A stretch of 64,000 nucleotides of DNA, from assembly GCA_964512985.1 (NCBI GenBank), contig CAZELI010000006.1:1-64000 (forward strand), written 5' to 3'. Under the pieces are notes generated by a model that worked only from the letters and a program-made list of their open reading frames with translations, ran no database searches and was not told the DNA's origin. The position numbers and the translations under genes were made by a program. This DNA comes from CAYPGT01 sp964512985 (GTDB taxonomy: Bacteria > Cyanobacteriota > Vampirovibrionia > LMEP-6097). Position 1 is the first letter of the stretch. Each line of letters begins with the position of its first letter. Below, one piece after another: positions 36,077-44,410 of this stretch.

Positions 36077-36124
36077 CGCTAATGAGATCGCCACGTCACT
36101 CACTTCGTTCGCTCCTCGCGATGA
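36038..36124. repeat. Palindromic element forming the ends of two convergent genes
   Basis: GTCATTGCGAG at 36038-36048 is matched by CTCGCGATGAC at 36114-36124. A central stem GTGGC..CATTA / TAATG..GCCAC and an arm GCCGC/GCGGC complete the fold. The left part shares GTCATTGCGAG and GTGGCAATCC with the GH31 element. It encodes the last residues of the HD protein on one strand and of CysE on the other. Confidence 0.8.
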
Positions 36125-36765
36125 CGAGCTTCTAATTCTTCAATCCGTTTCTGCATCAGCTCTAGAGTAGCTCCAATATAATCTGGTGCCTTATGATGGT
36201 CTAAATTATCTATGGCATCTCTTAAATCACCATTCATCTTAATAATGCGCCCAGGAATACCTACAACAGTACTATTAGATGGTACATCCTTCACTACCAC
36301 TGAATTAGCACCAATCTGCACATAGTCACCTATATTAATATTGCCAAGTATCTTAGCACCAGCACCAACAATAATATTATCGCCTAGAGTGGGATGACGC
36401 TTCTCACGCTTAATAGAAACTCCACCTAACGTTACACCTTGATAAATAGTAACGTTGTCACCAATAATAGTAGTCTCTCCAATCACCACTCCAGAACCAT
36501 GATCTATAAAGACGTTCTTACCAAGAGTAGCAGCAGGATGAATCTCAATATTAGTAATGATTCTAATTATATAAGCCAAAAATCTAATAATAATTTTTAG
36601 TGGGCATGACAATATACCTAAATCTAAATTCCAAAGATAGTGAAATAAACGATGTGCTAAAACTGCCTGAAAACCTGGATAATACAAAAATATCCCAAGT
36701 GTAAACTCACAAGATGGGTCTTTGCGTTTAACGTTATTTATTTCTCTTATAATAGTGCGGAACAT
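36100..36765 (-). CDS. cysE: Serine O-acetyltransferase
   Basis: CysE/EpsC makes O-acetylserine for cysteine synthesis. The 221-residue protein is of the short form. A helical N-terminal domain (HRLFHYLWNLD) is followed by the left-handed beta-helix with IDHGSGVVIGETTIIGDNVTIYQGVTLGG, GAKILGNINIGDYVQIGANSVVVKDVP and NSTVVGIPGRI. The DHG and histidine residues of the active site are present. The last residues (LEARHREERTK) come from a palindromic element and differ from the usual tail. TAGAAT (36775-36780) ends 9 nt before the start and overlaps the rdgB -10. Confidence 0.92.
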   Translation of the reverse strand: MFRTIIREINNVKRKDPSCEFTLGIFLYYPGFQAVLAHRLFHYLWNLDLGILSCPLKIIIRFLAYIIRIITNIEIHPAATLGKNVFIDHGSGVVIGETTIIGDNVTIYQGVTLGGVSIKREKRHPTLGDNIIVGAGAKILGNINIGDYVQIGANSVVVKDVPSNSTVVGIPGRIIKMNGDLRDAIDNLDHHKAPDYIGATLELMQKRIEELEARHREERTK

Positions 36766-36770
36766 TTTGT

Positions 36771-36780
36771 TACAATTCTA
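36771..36780. promoter_or_regulatory. Overlapping divergent -10 elements of cysE and rdgB
   Basis: The ten bases TACAATTCTA contain TACAAT for rdgB (8 nt before its ATG at 36785) and, read on the other strand, TAGAAT for cysE (9 nt before its ATG at 36765). The two start codons are only 19 bp apart. Each -35 must lie inside the other gene, so both promoters cannot be open at once. Confidence 0.6.
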
Positions 36781-36784
36781 GCAA

Positions 36785-37432
36785 ATGAATCAAACTATCA
36801 TAATTGCCACGTCTAATAAGGGAAAAGTGAAAGAATTTGAAAGTATTAGTCGTTTATCAGCAATCAATAGTAAAAAATCAAAATTAGTTTTCCAAACTAT
36901 AGCTGATGTATATTCTGGAGAATTTGATCCCGAAGAAACTGGTTCTACTTATCAAGAAAACGCTCTAATCAAAGCTAAGGCAGCGGCGGAGGTCCTGAGA
37001 AGTGGATCCTTACGTCGCAGTGGGGCTGCTTCTCAGGATGACGAATGGCTTATTCTTGCTGATGATTCTGGCGCGGAGATCTCTGCGCTCAATAATCGAC
37101 CAGGAATATATTCTGCACGTTACCTTAAAGCTAATGGCATAGCAGGTGTGTTAAAAGAACTTGGCGACAACCCTAATCGTCAAGCACGTTTCGTTTGCCA
37201 TATAACTTTAGTGAATCTCAATGGTGAAGTGGTATTTGAGACCGAACAATACTGGAATGGTACCGTTACATATGCAGCACGCGGCACTAATGGCTTTGGC
37301 TATGACCCTATACTTGTACCTAATGAATATAGTAGTGAAAATAAAACTGTTGCTGAATTAGATGATGAGATTAAGAGCAAACTCAGTCATAGGGCTCAAG
37401 CGCTGGTTAAAGTTTTAGAGTTTTTAGGTTGA
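36785..37432 (+). CDS. rdgB: XTP/dITP pyrophosphatase with inserted palindromic segment
   Basis: RdgB/HAM1 removes deaminated purine nucleoside triphosphates from the pool. The motifs IIATSNKGKVKEF, EETGSTYQENALIKAKAAAE, LADDSGAEISALNNRPGIYSARY, GFGYDPILVP and LSHRAQALVKV are in order. Between ALIKAKAAAEVL and LADDSG an in-frame palindromic element adds about 17 residues (RSGSLRRSGAASQDDEW). This loop follows a surface helix in known structures, so function is likely kept. Total length 215 is longer than the usual 195-200 for that reason. Confidence 0.92.
   Translation: MNQTIIIATSNKGKVKEFESISRLSAINSKKSKLVFQTIADVYSGEFDPEETGSTYQENALIKAKAAAEVLRSGSLRRSGAASQDDEWLILADDSGAEISALNNRPGIYSARYLKANGIAGVLKELGDNPNRQARFVCHITLVNLNGEVVFETEQYWNGTVTYAARGTNGFGYDPILVPNEYSSENKTVAELDDEIKSKLSHRAQALVKVLEFLG
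36994..37043. repeat. In-frame palindromic element in rdgB
   Basis: Perfect arms CCTGAGAAG (36994-37002) and CTTCTCAGG (37029-37037) enclose GGATCCTTACGTCG and a short GCAG/CTGC stem. It ends with CTCAGGATGACG. The opening and closing blocks are the same as in glpK, but the inner part is not, so they are members of one family. Confidence 0.8.
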
Positions 37433-38334
37433 TTCTTTTCTGGCTTAGTAAATTCTTTACTCAAAATCCCATCTAAAAACCTGCAAACCTCAGATTTAGT
37501 TCTTACATCATTATCTATTTCACTATGATCCGTTTCACTTAGTTCTATAGCCTTATCTCCATCTCCCAAATCCCGCGCACAAGCACCATTGAGACCATAA
37601 TAAGTTCCTTTTTGATATATATGTAAATTAGGCTCTTTATTACATCCAAGTTCAGTAACGGCTTCGCCCATATTACTAAGACCAGGTTTAATGGCATCAA
37701 TGGTTACGGTACCTAAAATAGGAACGTTTAATTTAGCAAAACCATCTCCTTTTTTACGCATGTCACAGTTCATTCCAGCTCCCCAACTAAATCCTACAGG
37801 ACAAACCCCTGAGATTTGTATACCAAAGCCCTTTTCTAAATTCTCGATTATCTTACAATTCTCTCTAGTTCTCACATCGGTGTTAGCACTTGCATCCTCG
37901 CTCAAACAAAACAAATGTTGAGCCGCTTTAGAAGCGTCTGGTGCCTTAAGAACCAGAACATGTGCATGAGGATGTTTATTAGAAATATGCTCTGCGATTT
38001 CTAATAAACCCACTTCTTTTTTATTATTAAAATCATTTTGCCTAGTGCCTAAAGTGAATACCACTAGAGGTTGAGGACCTTCTCCTTGACCTTTAATAAA
38101 TTGATAAGTACCCTGTTTTTCTAAATTACTGAGATGTTGACCAATCTCACTGGAAGATTTATTTGGAGAAAATTTTTCGTCAATTGTTGATAACGCAGCC
38201 TCTTCACGGGTTTTTCCATAAGCAAATAACCACCATAGTGGACCACTTGTAAGTAAAGGTTTAATCCATGATCTAGCCTGATCAATGAAACTTGCTATAG
38301 ATGATCCAAATAAGGACCCAGCGATCGTTGACAT
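37396..38334 (-). CDS. Alpha/beta-hydrolase-like protein
   Basis: The 312-residue protein reads like an alpha/beta hydrolase. PLVVFTLGTRQ and HVLVLKAPD are early strands, VGFSWGAGM is a nucleophile elbow (GxSxG), VTIDAI offers an acidic residue, and ETDHSEID a candidate histidine. The N terminus (residues 1-50) is hydrophobic in part and could bind membrane. Substrate is unknown. The start follows a GGGAGCAGGGA stretch that could serve as Shine-Dalgarno. Its end overlaps rdgB by 37 bp. Confidence 0.5.
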   Translation of the reverse strand: MSTIAGSLFGSSIASFIDQARSWIKPLLTSGPLWWLFAYGKTREEAALSTIDEKFSPNKSSSEIGQHLSNLEKQGTYQFIKGQGEGPQPLVVFTLGTRQNDFNNKKEVGLLEIAEHISNKHPHAHVLVLKAPDASKAAQHLFCLSEDASANTDVRTRENCKIIENLEKGFGIQISGVCPVGFSWGAGMNCDMRKKGDGFAKLNVPILGTVTIDAIKPGLSNMGEAVTELGCNKEPNLHIYQKGTYYGLNGACARDLGDGDKAIELSETDHSEIDNDVRTKSEVCRFLDGILSKEFTKPEKNQPKNSKTLTSA

Positions 38335-38460
38335 TTATTCCCTGCTCCCATTGTCCTTCCCAAATCAAACAATGAAGTTCAAATGCTTAATATATAAAGC
38401 AAGCTTAACTAAGAGATTGATAATTACGGTAACTATTCACCTTATATATAACATTTTTAA

Positions 38461-38621
38461 ATCCTTAAATCAGGATGGGGGTTGGGTTCCGCCGCTTCGC
38501 GGCGTTTGCGCTGCGCGCGGCTGAATGAAAAAATTTTTTAGCCGTCCGCAGGACAAAACGCGCCGAAGGCGCGTAACCACCTTTAAAAATGAGATTTAGA
38601 TAGATTAACAATTATTTGATA
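38461..38621. repeat. GC-rich palindromic intergenic element, copy B
   Basis: Order: ATCAGGAT flank, hairpin CCGCCGCttcgCGGCG, hairpin TGCGCTGCGCGC, AT spacer with AAAAAATTTTTT, hairpin GTCCGCAGGAC, hairpin GCGCCgaaGGCGC, then ATGAGATTTAGAT and ATTATTTGAT flank. It occupies most of the 295-bp gap 38335-38629. It matches copy D closely and copy A in reverse. Confidence 0.85.
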
Positions 38622-38629
38622 GTAGGTGC

Positions 38630-39454
38630 TTACGCTAAATTCAACGGATTAGTGGTCATAGATAGGTTTCTATTAAATACTTCCTTGCCAGCTAAGCCCA
38701 TCGGTGCAACTCGTGTCTCCCAATGTAAATGCGGACCAGTAGAGTGACCATCAGAACCTACTGAAGCGAACACTTCTCCTTGCTTGATATATTCACCACG
38801 TCCAATAAAAACATTATCATTGTGACCAAAAACCGAATAAAGAATCTTACCATCAGGCTGCACTTGATTCTCATGAGCAACTATTACCGTATTCTTACCA
38901 AAACCATCTACCTGACCAACATAGACCACTCTACCGTCCCAGGGCATGCGTATTGGAGAGCCTTTAGCAGCAGCTATATCTACTCCACTATGAAAATGTT
39001 TATGACCTGTCATAGGATGCGTACGTTCACCATATTCACTAGAGATTTGTCCCTTAAGAGGGAATAACATTGTTTGTGCTGGCTGACCTGATCTTTGAGT
39101 ATTAGGAGCCTGCATTGCAGGATTAAATCCCATACCCATCATCGCTGGGTTGATTTCAGAATTACCACCCATCATGCCGGCTTGCATTAAACGAGTCATG
39201 ATTTCTGGATTCATAGAACCCATCATGCCCATCATAGAACCCATAGGATTAGAATCTTTGTCATCAGGACTAGCTAAAGCCTCTCCATACATTTGACTTT
39301 GCATCATGGAGACCATGGCTTGAAAATTCTTAGCTTGACTATCAGAAACAGGGCCGCTAGGTATACCAGTGCTATCACCAGATAAATGATCTATCCTAGC
39401 CATTAACTGGCCAATTCTAGCCTCTGCTGGTATTTGTGATCCTTCTAGACTCAT
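38630..39454 (-). CDS. M23 (LytM-type) peptidase
   Basis: The C-terminal half is an M23 metallopeptidase domain: GERTHPMTGHKHFHSGVDIAA gives the first zinc His and Asp, GRVVYVGQVDGFGKNTVIVAH follows, and HSTGPHLHWETR supplies the catalytic HxH. These enzymes cut glycine-rich or peptidoglycan crosslinks. The first 130 residues are Met/Gly-rich and disordered, with no signal peptide, so export is by an unusual route or the protein acts via the flagellar secretion path, as some rod muramidases do. ATG follows GAGGGGAG. Confidence 0.85.
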   Translation of the reverse strand: MSLEGSQIPAEARIGQLMARIDHLSGDSTGIPSGPVSDSQAKNFQAMVSMMQSQMYGEALASPDDKDSNPMGSMMGMMGSMNPEIMTRLMQAGMMGGNSEINPAMMGMGFNPAMQAPNTQRSGQPAQTMLFPLKGQISSEYGERTHPMTGHKHFHSGVDIAAAKGSPIRMPWDGRVVYVGQVDGFGKNTVIVAHENQVQPDGKILYSVFGHNDNVFIGRGEYIKQGEVFASVGSDGHSTGPHLHWETRVAPMGLAGKEVFNRNLSMTTNPLNLA

Positions 39455-39567
39455 AATTTGCTCCCCTCGATCTTAGGGTAACTAGCAAAAATTAAAATGA
39501 GGTTAAGGTTAGACTTCCTATACCTACTCTTGATATAGAAAGAGAATGAACATATAATGGCTAAGTA

Positions 39568-40263
39568 ATGATGATACTTCAAGAACGAGAAAAAACTATT
39601 CTCGCTATTTTAAGCGTAATTGCTGTCATTTGTATCTATTGGTTCTTACTTAAACCTAGCCAAGCAGAAAATCACCAAATTAAAACTGATATCACCAGAT
39701 TACAAAGAGAACTGAGAGAACCAGATGTAACTCCAGAAAAACTCCAAAAACTTGAAGAAACCGTAGAGTTACTTAATAAGGAAATAGTTTCCTTACAGGC
39801 TCAGATACCCGAACATCAAGAACGTGGGTTTCTTATAAGAGATCTAGAACAATTAGCTAAGAAAAATAATATTGAATTGATTAGTTTTTTACCCAAAGAA
39901 GCTATCCCTGTAACTATGTCTGGCAAAGAAATCACCCCGCGCTCTAGAACTGCAAGACGCAACAAAAATCAAAGCCTAGAAGAAATGCATGCTAAAGTTC
40001 TCAAAACTGTTATCACCATTGATTCTAAAGGTAGATTTGAAGACTATAATAAATTCTTTGCTGATGTACTTATGTATTATAGAGCAGTAGAAGTTTCTGA
40101 TTTAATTATCGCCAAAGGAGCAGCCTCAGGACTTGGAGAGGATAAACGCTTCAGTCAAAACCGCAGTAAAGATCCGCTAGCAGATGCAAGAAACACTCAA
40201 TTAAGTGTTAGCTTTACTTTATTTGCTTATACTGGAATCCCAAGCCAAACACCAACAGAGTAA
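39568..40263 (+). CDS. pilO: Type IV pilus assembly protein PilO-like
   Basis: A 231-residue inner-membrane protein with one N-terminal transmembrane helix (about 10-28), a coiled coil (about 32-80) and a periplasmic ferredoxin-like domain, the PilO layout. GFLIRDLEQLAKKNNIELISF is the family's typical segment. PilO links the inner-membrane platform with PilN and PilP in type IV pili or type II secretion. No other pil gene is near, so the pilus genes must be dispersed. TATAAT at 39553-39558 ends 9 nt before the ATG. It is 8 bp upstream of hisS. Confidence 0.72.
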   Translation: MMILQEREKTILAILSVIAVICIYWFLLKPSQAENHQIKTDITRLQRELREPDVTPEKLQKLEETVELLNKEIVSLQAQIPEHQERGFLIRDLEQLAKKNNIELISFLPKEAIPVTMSGKEITPRSRTARRNKNQSLEEMHAKVLKTVITIDSKGRFEDYNKFFADVLMYYRAVEVSDLIIAKGAASGLGEDKRFSQNRSKDPLADARNTQLSVSFTLFAYTGIPSQTPTE

Positions 40264-40271
40264 CAATCCAT

Positions 40272-41519
40272 ATGAAAATTGCTGCTCCACGTGGAACTCA
40301 GGATACATTACCAAACAGATCTAGCATCTGGCAAAGGATAGAAGCTGAAGCTATTAAGATCTTCTCCAGCGCAGGATTTGCAGAGATTCGCACACCAATA
40401 TTCGAAGCAAGTGAACTCTTTAATAGAGCAGTAGGTGAAGATTCTGACATCGTAAATAAAGAAATGTATACCTTCAATGATCGTAGTGATCGCTCTCTAA
40501 CCTTAAGACCCGAAGCTACCGCTAGTATTGCAAGAGCTTTTATTGAAAACTCTCTAGATAGAGAAGGTAAACCGCAGAAGCTTTGGTATCGTGGTCCGAT
40601 GTTTAGATACGAAAGACCCCAAACTGGGCGCTACAGACAGTTTCATCAGATTGGCATAGAAGCCCTAGGAACACCCGCCCCATATATAGATCTGGAAATT
40701 ATTCGTCTGGGAATAGATTTATTGGAAAACTTAGGATTAGAGGATTTAACTTTATATATCAACTCCATTGGCAATAAATCCTCTCGCCAAAATTACATTA
40801 GCGCATTGAAAGAATTTCTAGCTCAGATACAAGATCAAGTCTGCGATGATTGCAAACGCAGATTCTTGCAAAACCCGCTTAGATGCTTGGATTGCAAAGT
40901 TCCTGAAGACCAAAAACTATATAGCCAAGCTCCTATAATTCATGATTACTTTGATGAAGAGTCTCAAAGCATTTGGTCACAAATGCAAACAGGATTAACC
41001 GAGCTTGGAATTAAATATATTGTAGATCCTAAATTAGTCAGAGGATTAGATTATTACTCTCACTGTGTCTTTGAAGTGAAGAGTAACTCTACTTTCTTAG
41101 GCACACAAAGCACAGTGCTAGCTGGTGGCAGATACGACAATCTAGTAGAGATTCTCGGCGGACCCAGCACTCCAGCGGTAGGCTGGGCAATCGGCATGGA
41201 AAGACTAGTCCTAATAATTAAAGAGCCAGAAATAACAAATACTAGTATCTATATTATTTCTGATAGTAGCAGCGAAGCTCAGAAGCTTGCTCATAGACTG
41301 AGAATTGATACCAATCATGAAATGATTATTGAATATGATTATGAGAACTCTAAGTTCAAGAAACAACTAGAACGAGCAGTCAAAAAATCCTGTGATTGGG
41401 TTGTATTCTATATGAATGATGAAAGACAATCTGGAAAGTTTAAAATCAAAGATTTGAAAAATGCAAAGGAAATTAGTGATCTAAGCTATGAAGAGCTTAT
41501 AAATAAACTTAAGCTATAA
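40272..41519 (+). CDS. hisS: Histidyl-tRNA synthetase
   Basis: HisRS charges tRNA-His. Class II motifs are present: PRGTQDTLPN at the start, TLRPEATASIARAF, motif 2 FRYERPQTGRYRQFHQIG, the histidine-A block VRGLDYYSHCVFEV and motif 3 AGGRYDNLVEILGGPSTPAVGWAIGMERL. A CDDC..CLDC pair in the insertion could bind a metal. The 415-residue length is normal and includes the anticodon-binding domain. It is in one operon with the PilO gene and the small membrane gene downstream, though the latter has its own -10 hexamer. Confidence 0.96.
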   Translation: MKIAAPRGTQDTLPNRSSIWQRIEAEAIKIFSSAGFAEIRTPIFEASELFNRAVGEDSDIVNKEMYTFNDRSDRSLTLRPEATASIARAFIENSLDREGKPQKLWYRGPMFRYERPQTGRYRQFHQIGIEALGTPAPYIDLEIIRLGIDLLENLGLEDLTLYINSIGNKSSRQNYISALKEFLAQIQDQVCDDCKRRFLQNPLRCLDCKVPEDQKLYSQAPIIHDYFDEESQSIWSQMQTGLTELGIKYIVDPKLVRGLDYYSHCVFEVKSNSTFLGTQSTVLAGGRYDNLVEILGGPSTPAVGWAIGMERLVLIIKEPEITNTSIYIISDSSSEAQKLAHRLRIDTNHEMIIEYDYENSKFKKQLERAVKKSCDWVVFYMNDERQSGKFKIKDLKNAKEISDLSYEELINKLKL

Positions 41520-41526
41520 TGTACGC

Positions 41527-41946
41527 ATGTCTTACTCCCTGCCTAATACCAAAGATAAATTTATTTGTGCAGCATTATATACTGGACTGTTTTTTCCGTT
41601 GATGACCTGGGTTCCTATCATTTGGATAGTAATTAGTAATATCAAAAAAAGCTATCTCAAGGATTTCGTTAAGTATCACTGTTATCAAGCAATACTCTTT
41701 AATATGATCGCGCTCTTCCTTCCTCAGTTACTAAGTTTATTAATCAATTTTCTTTCAACAATGCTGAGCCTGCTTGTCATCTTTGATAATAGTATTTTGT
41801 TACTTAAATCCTTCACTAATTGGTTTATAGAGATATATTTTATATTCATTAAAGTAGTAGCAGTCTATGCCATCATTTGGACTGCCAGAGGGCGTTTTAC
41901 GTATATGCCGCCTATATCTCAAGCTGTTAATTTGCTCTTAAGATAA
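41527..41946 (+). CDS. Tic20/DUF4870-like membrane protein
   Basis: A 139-residue protein with three or four transmembrane helices. The order LYTGLFFPLMTWVPIIWIVIS, then DFVKYHCYQAILFNMIAL, resembles DUF4870 and Tic20-like proteins, in which a conserved RFHAxQA-type segment is placed like KYHCYQA here. Roles of bacterial members are mostly unknown. Tic20-like genes are common in Cyanobacteria, which is a weak lineage clue. TATAAT at 41515-41520 ends 6 nt before the ATG, inside the last codons of hisS. Confidence 0.6.
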   Translation: MSYSLPNTKDKFICAALYTGLFFPLMTWVPIIWIVISNIKKSYLKDFVKYHCYQAILFNMIALFLPQLLSLLINFLSTMLSLLVIFDNSILLLKSFTNWFIEIYFIFIKVVAVYAIIWTARGRFTYMPPISQAVNLLLR

Positions 41947-41976
41947 TTTTAACCCACTAACGGGCATATACAATTT

Positions 41977-42210
41977 ATGTTCTTATCAGAGGGGATAATT
42001 CAAAATTTTATAGAATCCATTGAAGAAGAGGAAATGCTTTGCATTGAAGCAATAAAGAGCGATGACGAAGCATATAAATATATAGCAAATCTTTATAAAA
42101 AAAATTATGGAGTGCCCCCAAGTGGCGTCGGCATCTACCTTTTACGCAATAAATTTAATTTAGGGTCAGAAAGAGACAACCTCAGATTTGTACCCAATGG
42201 TTTAATATAG
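41977..42210 (+). CDS. Small acidic hypothetical protein, 77 aa
   Basis: Unrecognised soluble protein with an acidic helix (FIESIEEEEMLCIEAIKSDDEAYKYI) and a Gly/Pro turn region (NYGVPPSGVGIYLLRNKF). The start has TATACA close by but no Shine-Dalgarno. It lies between the Tic20-like gene and ilvC and has no evident link with either. Coding status is moderately supported by length and by amino-acid content that fits a folded protein. Confidence 0.45.
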   Translation: MFLSEGIIQNFIESIEEEEMLCIEAIKSDDEAYKYIANLYKKNYGVPPSGVGIYLLRNKFNLGSERDNLRFVPNGLI

Positions 42211-42311
42211 AACTCACACTTTATTAAATAATATTTTTATTAATATTCTTAAACCCAGTATGGTATATGGGTTCCCATAAAAATAAGTTTTATACTTAAA
42301 ATGGTTATTTA

Positions 42312-42335
42312 GAGCTATACATGTTAGAATAGCTC
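42312..42335. promoter_or_regulatory. Dyad over the ilvC -10
   Basis: GAGCTAT (42312-42318) and ATAGCTC (42329-42335) form a perfect 7-bp inverted repeat. The right arm overlaps the likely -10 TAGAAT (42325-42330), which ends 8 nt before the ilvC ATG. It may be a repressor site, since a hairpin in the mRNA would need a transcript that starts farther upstream. Confidence 0.45.
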
Positions 42336-42338
42336 CTT

Positions 42339-43352
42339 ATGACCAAAGTTTATTACGAAATAGATGCTGATTTAAAGCTAATCCAATCCAAGAAAGTAGC
42401 CATTATTGGCTATGGTTCCCAAGGGCACGCACATGCGCTTAACTTACAAGAAAGCGGCGTAGATGTCAGAGTGGGCCTTTATAAGGGCTCTTTAAGCTGG
42501 GCAAAGGCTGAAGCTGCTGGATTAAAAGTTAATACTGTAGAAGAAGCTGCCAAAGAAGCAGACCTAATCATGATTCTTCTTCCTGATGAAAAACACGCCG
42601 AGGTTTATAATTCACAAATCAAACCTAATCTTACTAAGGGTAAGACTCTTGCTGTAGCACATGGCTTCTCACTGCACTTCAATCAAATCGTAGCTCCTGA
42701 AGGTGTGGATGTAATTATGATTGCTCCTAAAGGGCCTGGTCATAGGGTTAGAATCGTCTTTGAGCAAGGGTTTGGAGTACCAGCCTTAATAGCAGTAAGA
42801 CAAAACGTTAGCGGCAAAGCTAAAGAAGTTGCACTAAGTTACGCGAAAGCCATTGGTGGAACGCGTGCTGGAGTATTTGAAACTAATTTTAAAGAAGAGA
42901 CTGAGACTGATTTATTTGGTGAGCAAGCTGTTCTTTGTGGTGGACTATCAGCCCTTATCAAAGCTGGCTTTGAGACTCTAATAGAAGCTGGTTACTCAGA
43001 GGAGATGGCTTACTTCGAATGCTTACATGAAGTGAAGCTAATCGTAGACCTGATCTATGAAGGTGGATTAGCGAAGATGAGAGATAGTATCTCTAATACT
43101 GCAGAGTATGGTGATTACGTTTCTGGTCCAAGAGTTATCGATGCTGGTGTGAAAGCACGCATGAAAGAAGTGCTTAATGATATACAGACTGGTAAGTTTG
43201 CTCGTGATTGGATTCTGGAGAATCAAGCTAACCAAGCTAGTTTCAAGGCTACCCGTGCTATCGAAGCAGCTCATAAGATCGAGTCCGTAGGTCATAGCCT
43301 TAGAGGGCAAATGGATTTTTTGGCCCACGAGCGCACTAAAGCGCTTAGCTAA
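42339..43352 (+). CDS. ilvC: Ketol-acid reductoisomerase
   Basis: IlvC performs the second step of valine and isoleucine synthesis. It is the short class I form (337 aa). The Rossmann motif GYGSQGHAHALNL with GLYKGSLSW fits an NADPH-binding loop. The knotted domain has ETDLFGEQAVLCGG, ECLHEVKLIVDLIYEGG and ISNTAEYGDY with the metal-binding Asp and Glu residues. No ilvB or ilvH gene is adjacent. TAGAAT ends 8 nt before the ATG within an inverted repeat. The end overlaps fliM by 4 bp. Confidence 0.95.
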   Translation: MTKVYYEIDADLKLIQSKKVAIIGYGSQGHAHALNLQESGVDVRVGLYKGSLSWAKAEAAGLKVNTVEEAAKEADLIMILLPDEKHAEVYNSQIKPNLTKGKTLAVAHGFSLHFNQIVAPEGVDVIMIAPKGPGHRVRIVFEQGFGVPALIAVRQNVSGKAKEVALSYAKAIGGTRAGVFETNFKEETETDLFGEQAVLCGGLSALIKAGFETLIEAGYSEEMAYFECLHEVKLIVDLIYEGGLAKMRDSISNTAEYGDYVSGPRVIDAGVKARMKEVLNDIQTGKFARDWILENQANQASFKATRAIEAAHKIESVGHSLRGQMDFLAHERTKALS

Positions 43353-44314
43353 ACTTCTACATATTCTTCGCTAATCGCTACTGAGAAATTATTATTAACC
43401 TGGCCTGGTCTACCGAGGAACTTAAGTTCTTCGCCTATCCAGATCTCCGATTTCTCGCTAAGTTGAGTATTGAACTTAATCACATCTCCGATTTGTAAGT
43501 CCATCAAATCATCTAAGTTTAATTCACCTCGTGCTAAAACTATCTTCACTGGTAATGGACTAACAGAGAGTTTCGTTATAATAAAATCCTTAGAATCTTC
43601 TGTGGCTGTTTTATCATTACGATAACTTGACTGACGTGTCAAAGTCATAATGATATCTTCAAGCGCAGCATACGGGATACAAATACTCATCAAACCTAGA
43701 TCTGCACCTATTTCAATATTAATAGTTATCAAGGCTACTATATCAGAGAAAGACGCTACTTGAGCTGATTGTGGGCTACTCTCTAAAGCAACCAATTCTA
43801 CTTCATCAGTCGCAGGTATAAGAGCTTGCCAACCTTCTGGAAGAAAATGCAAAATTCTTCTAAGAGTATCTTTAATGATTCCCACTTCTACATCGGTCAA
43901 TTCTTCTGTACTAATAGAAGAAACTCCGATACCTCCTAAGAAACGATCTATCATGGCACCAATTAAATGACGCTCAATACCCATACAAAATTGTGTCACT
44001 AATGGATACATATTCAATACACCTGTTAAAAGATCCTCAGGCATTGAATCTATGAAGTCACCATAGGTAAGCTGCTGAACATTCGCTACAGAAAACTCAA
44101 TCGGCATTCTTAAAGCAGAGTTGAGAGAAATACTAACTTGTCTACAAAAGTGTTCATGAATAGAACCCAAAACTCGTAAGTGATCCTTACTGAATTTATC
44201 GGGGTTTTTAAAGTTATAGTCTTTAACCTTCTTAGGTTTATCACGAATTATAAGAGGGAGAGCATCATTTTCTCTGTGTCTTTTATTCGGTAGGTTTTGG
44301 CCATAGAGCGGCAT
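43349..44314 (-). CDS. fliM: Flagellar motor switch protein FliM
   Basis: FliM is the middle ring protein of the flagellar switch. YNFKNPDKFSKDHLRVLGSIHEHFCRQ, VQQLTYGDFIDSMPEDLL and MIDRFLGGIG are the middle domain, and the C-terminal SpoA domain (about 245-321) ends with NNNFSVAISEEYVEV. The usual N-terminal CheY-binding peptide (EIDALL type) is absent: the protein starts with a basic, unrelated 25 residues. The ATG at 44314 is used; a TTG at 44326 is also in frame. fliN and other flagellar genes are not adjacent. Confidence 0.92.
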   Translation of the reverse strand: MPLYGQNLPNKRHRENDALPLIIRDKPKKVKDYNFKNPDKFSKDHLRVLGSIHEHFCRQVSISLNSALRMPIEFSVANVQQLTYGDFIDSMPEDLLTGVLNMYPLVTQFCMGIERHLIGAMIDRFLGGIGVSSISTEELTDVEVGIIKDTLRRILHFLPEGWQALIPATDEVELVALESSPQSAQVASFSDIVALITINIEIGADLGLMSICIPYAALEDIIMTLTRQSSYRNDKTATEDSKDFIITKLSVSPLPVKIVLARGELNLDDLMDLQIGDVIKFNTQLSEKSEIWIGEELKFLGRPGQVNNNFSVAISEEYVEV

Positions 44315-44410
44315 GAGATTATTCAATTAATTCACTTCCAGTATCAAATTTATTCCCCTGGGTTTTAGTGCTAGTCTCGGTTTGATGGTCTAGGTTAAAT
44401 ATATTAGATA

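Noticed and set aside
38285..38524. 79-aa open frame over repeat copy B
   Set aside because: It reads into the GC-rich palindromic element and has no start signal or recognisable composition.
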